Positions 59,901 to 64,000 of a DNA stretch of 64,000 bases are shown here, piece by piece (position 1 is the stretch's first letter; each line of letters starts with the position of its first letter). Location: contig NC_031498.1 of the NCBI RefSeq assembly GCF_000237925.1, positions 25,802,308 to 25,866,307 of the forward strand, in the 5' to 3' direction. Source of the stretch: Schistosoma mansoni. Taxonomy: Eukaryota > Platyhelminthes > Trematoda > Strigeidida > Schistosomatidae. The notes below the pieces were generated by a model. That model was not told where the DNA came from and searched no databases. It saw only the letters and a program-made list of their open reading frames with translations. Made by a program: the position numbers and the translations under genes.

Positions 59901-62900
59901 TCTCCACTATATAGCTTATTCTGTACTTTTCGATGTCAGAGCTTTACCTACTTTATTACTGATTTAAATTAACTGCGGATTGTACAGTAGTTATCGGTCA
60001 GTAAGGGTTGTCACAATATCTTGATGACTGATTGAATAGGATCGGTTGGTATATTTTGACTTGAGTTTGCTTTAATCGGTGATCTAAATATACTGTTCGT
60101 AATTTTATGGGAGTACATAAATATGTTGTTACACTCACTTTGTAGGGCTGTGACCACACTCTTACCTTATGAATCACAGAAGCTTAACACTGCAATTAAG
60201 AGCCTGATATGTGAGACGACGATAATTCGGCCATTATGTAGCATTGTACGTGACAAGAAAAGAAAAGGTTATCTTCCACAAAAGGACTTTATTGTTTCTA
60301 GGAGAAGATAATTATTATTCAACATGTTCTTATGTGTAGTTGATACAAGACATTAGACTATTAAAAAAAGTAAGGAGCAAAGTAAAACATAGTGTAACAA
60401 TGAAAATGATTGGGAAGGGTATTGTTTATAAATTCACTGAGGACATGTGTTACGAAAACTTGAGAACTATTATGATTTAAATTGACTAGTGCACCAGGTA
60501 ATCCCATCCAACAGGTGGAATCCAGAAATTTCAGTTAATTCTATTGGGATCATGTCATGACCCTCAGATTTAGATTATTGTTGGTTTTTTAAGGTGCTTG
60601 TTCAGCCTATATCTAAGTGAAATGTTATAGCAAAAAATAAAGATAATGTATCTCACGGTAGTGATACTGAGGTGTTCTATCAAAAAATCAAGTCATGAAT
60701 TTACTAATCCTTGTTGTATAAAACATAAGGTTTAGGTTATTTAATGTAGATGCAATGACACCCTAACAATCAGTGATGGCTATCTGTGGGGATTTGTGTC
60801 CACCCCCCATTTAACTCTTCAAGTGATGATCAGCCGACAGACATTTAGTAAATCAAGCTAAAAAGAGTGTACCAATGAATTTTGGAGCTGATCAACACTC
60901 TAGTGGCTTTTTTTCATGGGTTAGTAACTATTAGTGGGGTATAGATAAGATTAAAGCATGTCCCGTGCAGGATTGTGTTGGGGTACTCTGGCTATTCCTT
61001 AACCAATCAACTCTAGCGCACACTCTGGAATCCTATATAAAAACTATAAATATACTAACGTTTTTCTTATTATGGTTCCTACTTCCATCCAACCTTGTTA
61101 TTTGGAATATAATTACGTTCCTGTTGAAATGTGCTCTGATTTGGGAACTTGTCAAGTGAATTAGTGTCCAAAGAATACTGAGCAATATGAGTAGCTGGGT
61201 CGTAGTAAGATAAATCATAACGGTAACATTTTGAGACTTGAAGTCACTAACTTCTAGTCTGAGCCGTGTTGGTAAATGCAGACTACCTGGTTAGGGTCCG
61301 CGTGACTATCGTAACCAATGGTTGGAAACTCTGGGTGACATGGCTCAGAATCGATCACAATGGCGTAGGTGTACACACTCTTTATCTTCCCTTAAACCTA
61401 GAGATTAAAATTGCTTCATAACTTTTTTCCTTCCTATACTATATCCTTATATACAACCTTTCTTTATATACTACCACCACTAAATTAATTACTTCTATGA
61501 ATCCGGTGTTCATCATGTTGTGCTAACGAGGTATGGCAACTTGGACCGATGCATATGTGTGCCTGGTCCTACGTTGTCGCTGACTGACTGACTGAACATT
61601 TTGAGAACTACCGATGTATGGCAACTTCAACCGATGCACAACTAACCCCAGTTTCATGTTTAGCTAAGTGTGCTAAATGTGCAATACTTTGACCTCAGCA
61701 TTTAGGAGGTACTTTTTATAGAGGCGTTTGATGATTTACAACATGAATTGTCGAGTTGTACGTAGACTGAAAAAAATGTTAATTTCCTCTTACCACATTG
61801 ATGTAAATTTTGGCAACTTTAACTAATACATATATATTTGTGTTAAGTCCCATATTTTGTTTATAATTGACTGAATGAGGTCAAATTTATTAATAATATA
61901 CAATTTTATGATTGAATTTTGATTGATTCACCATTAATAATGTAATGCATATACAGTAATATGAATAATATACCCAATCACATATCATCCTGTATATAGG
62001 TTGTTTTTCGCAGATTGGCACGTACATGAGTATTTTAAAATTGATAACCGACCTCCCAAGTGTTAAAATCAATAATAACACTAATGTCAAGATGCCATCG
62101 TGTTATGATTGATGTTGGTAGTATTATAACTGGATGTATAAAAATAAAAAGTATGATTATATAACAGTTTACTTGTCGGAATGACATTATGATTCTTCTT
62201 TTTAATGCGTAAAACTAAGTTATATGTACCTTGCAATGGCGAAGGTGCATCCACTCTTTGTGTTCTTCTAAATTCTAATCTGAATTCCTCATGTCCATAT
62301 CCTTTTTCTCTTTCCAAATTTATTTCACTATATTATACTCCTTCAATAACATCTTCAAACCCTAACCTTTCGGATTACTGCTTATACTCTTACTACTTCT
62401 ACCACTATGGGATTTGAATCGACAACTGGATCTCTGTGCTAATGTGGTATGGCAACTCGAACTGATGTACGTACGTACGAAGTTCTACGTTGTGACTGAT
62501 TCACTGATTAGTATTATACGGAAGTTAGAATTTATCTTTAAAACAAAAAATACAATCTCAGTAATCGAATTACAACCATTCGTAAACCAGACTTTCGATA
62601 ATACATCTATTAAACGAAAGATAATTATACTGTCTTTTTCAGTTATAGGAAAACCAAAAATTAGCTAGTTGGGCTTTTTTTTCTATAACGTTAAATATCG
62701 AAAAATTCATTACTTAGATAAACTAAAATGTATCTCTGCAGTTTACACGTTACGTCATGTATGTATAATTAGTGGGAATTTAGTGAACTTCTAACAAAAA
62801 GATATGGGTATAGTAAGAGTTAATTTTTATTACATTCTGCTCATTATCTGAATTTAATGTTTATGTGTAGTTTAGAATTTCAATGAATATCTTGGTATAT

Positions 62901-64000
62901 TGTATAGGTTTAACAAAAAGAAAATACTTTACCCTCAGTACTACTCGCTTAGTGTTTCTACGAAGTAATGCTTCGAAAATGTCTACTATACTGTTACCAA
63001 TTTATACATACCCCTAACAAAGCTGTAACCAGGTTGTGACTGCTATCTTGATATGATTGTCGGGGTTACCTATCGTGATCACCCAATCGAATTCTATTGG
63101 CTGGGATATTCTCTTCTCTTATAGTCTCGTACCAGGTAGACCGGTTGGAGTATAGCTCAACTACAAGCACCAAACCCGTAGTTAGAGGGCGAAATCGTAC
63201 CACCGACTGTTGAAGTGTGATGTCAGTAAGATGTTTTTATCAAAAAACCAGAACCTGCGGAAATGCTGACTTCTCAGTGAAGGAGAGGACTGGAAAATTT
63301 CGGCTTTAAAATGACTAATCTTACCTTTCCTCACGGCTTTTCGTTTCCTGTAATAAGGCCTTGGAAATAGGGAACTAAAACATCTTAGATTATTCACAGA
63401 AAATTTGTATGTGACCAGCCTTAAAAAGTTGACGCTTGGGCACTGCGTTTATGCTTCTAGACCATCCATAATGCGGTCTCCTTTTTAGATACTTGAAGGA
63501 AAGTTATCTTTCTACGGTGTAAGAAATCGAAATGTGATAACTGCCCTCATAGCTCTAATGGCGCTCGAAACATAGTCATAAAGTAGTCACAAGACGCAAT
63601 GTACTAACTGTTTAATAGTTAAATGAGCATATAATTGTTATCACATATGACACAAATCAACAAAAGTCTACTTTTTTTTTTACAAAAATCCACCATGAAT
63701 TCTTCAATATATGTAACTTTGACAATGTATTCTTCTTGTTTTCCACCACCAACCCCTCTCCACTTCCTTTATTTATTATCATTATTTTCATACAGAACGA
63801 TTGGTATCATCCTTCATTATCAAAATCAGAAACTGATAAAATATTTTCCAATTGTTCAACAATTAAAGATGGTGCATTTCTAATTCGACGATCATCACAA
63901 TCAGAAAGAAAATTTGTACTTGTTCTATATTATCAACATCAAACATTAAAATATCAAATAGAAGTAGTTGATTTTTCATTTCATATGGATACAAAAGAAG
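56961..64000 (+). CDS. Shark-type non-receptor tyrosine kinase, 5' part (SH2-ankyrin-SH2)
   Basis: Five exons in phase 0: 56961-57323, 57637-57819, 58688-58825, 59379-59723, 63796-64000 (runs off the window). Residues 63-120 are an SH2 domain (WFHGNISREDTERLL, FLIRF with the phosphotyrosine-binding Arg). Then a linker (SEFRRANNCIVCSLG, PGLRPPPH). Exons 58688-58825 and 59379-59723 encode ankyrin repeats (GATPLIEAAKTGSNDIV; GFTALHRACQ; GNTALHEAAMLGHADCV; PFELALRYGFADL). Exon 63796 opens a second SH2 (WYHPSLSKSETDKIF, FLIRRS). SH2-ankyrin-SH2 is the Shark/HTK16 arrangement; a kinase domain should follow past 64000. Shark kinases act downstream of ITAM-like receptors at the membrane. The ATG at 56961 is chosen because the open frame above it has only a TTG; a 5' exon is possible. 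Intron 4 is 4.1 kb with repeats. Confidence 0.9.
60930..61215. repeat. Family C repeat, second copy, kinase intron 4
   Basis: Diverged partner of 27355-27660: GATTAAAGCATGTCC, TATAAAAACTATAAATAT, GTTCCTGTTGAAATGTGCTC, AATACTGAGCAATATG. Confidence 0.45.
61255..61640 (+). repeat. Family D repeat, diverged copy
   Basis: Shares CAATGGCGTAGGTGTACACA, CCACTAAATTAAT-type text, GAGGTATGGCAACTTGG and GACTGACTGACTGAAC with the other copies; a second GTATGGCAACTTCAACC follows at 61616, suggesting two overlapping units. Confidence 0.5.
62195..62510 (+). repeat. Family D repeat copy, kinase intron 4
   Basis: Near reverse complement of 40375-40680: CAATGGCGAAGGTGCATCCA, CTTTGTGTTCTTC, CTTATACTCTTACTACTTC, GGTATGGCAACTCGAACTG, GTACGTACGTACGAAG. 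Confidence 0.65.

Noticed and set aside
1-64000. CRISPR arrays, bacterial operons or prophage
   Set aside because: No spaced direct repeats or prokaryotic gene organisation; splicing and repeat types are eukaryotic.

Overview
The window reads as nuclear DNA of a flatworm, most likely a Schistosoma blood fluke. Three things point there: (i) a tRNA-derived SINE carrying a hammerhead ribozyme whose core matches the schistosome Sm-alpha type (28515-28685); (ii) RTE/SR2-like and CR1-like LINE pieces together with Ty3 (CsRn1/Boudicca-like) and BEL/Pao fossils; (iii) an intron style in which 36-46 nt introns sit beside introns of several kilobases, in AT-rich DNA. The species cannot be fixed from sequence alone.

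Layout. 1-2491: minus-strand exons of an unrecognised hydrophilic protein. 4492-4870: 3' exons of a minus-strand single-pass membrane protein, including a 15-nt micro-exon; just upstream lies a young Ty3-type LTR fossil (4895-10212), and beyond it another possible minus-strand exon (10249-10436). 11362-12260: plus-strand exons ending in a death-domain-like C terminus. 12.6-20.6 kb: a repeat nest with two inverted copies of one retroelement, one of them inside a CR1-like LINE. 22.3-23.8 kb: 5' part of an RTE-type LINE, itself interrupted. 24110-40173: DDX51 (DEAD-box helicase of ribosome biogenesis) in 11 exons, with its large introns packed with SINEs, LINE pieces and a common ~500-bp interspersed repeat ('family A'). 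40.2-44.1 kb: SINE cluster. 44397-48456: PIGX (GPI mannosyltransferase I subunit) in 3 exons. 48.7-56.3 kb: family A repeat, BEL/Pao fossils and an RTE 3' end. 56961-64000: 5' part of a Shark-type tyrosine kinase (SH2-ankyrin-SH2; the kinase domain lies beyond the window).

The host genes are unrelated housekeeping, signalling and membrane genes and show no operon logic. The most unusual content is ribozyme-bearing retroposons: besides the known Sm-alpha type, a second SINE family ('family B') has a tRNA-like head followed by a segment that folds as a complete hammerhead (perfect 6-bp stem I, CUGAGGA and GAAA core boxes, palindromic stem III), and one fragment of it begins at the predicted self-cleavage point. 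Coordinates of exons are hand-read from splice signals and reading phase; repeat boundaries are approximate.
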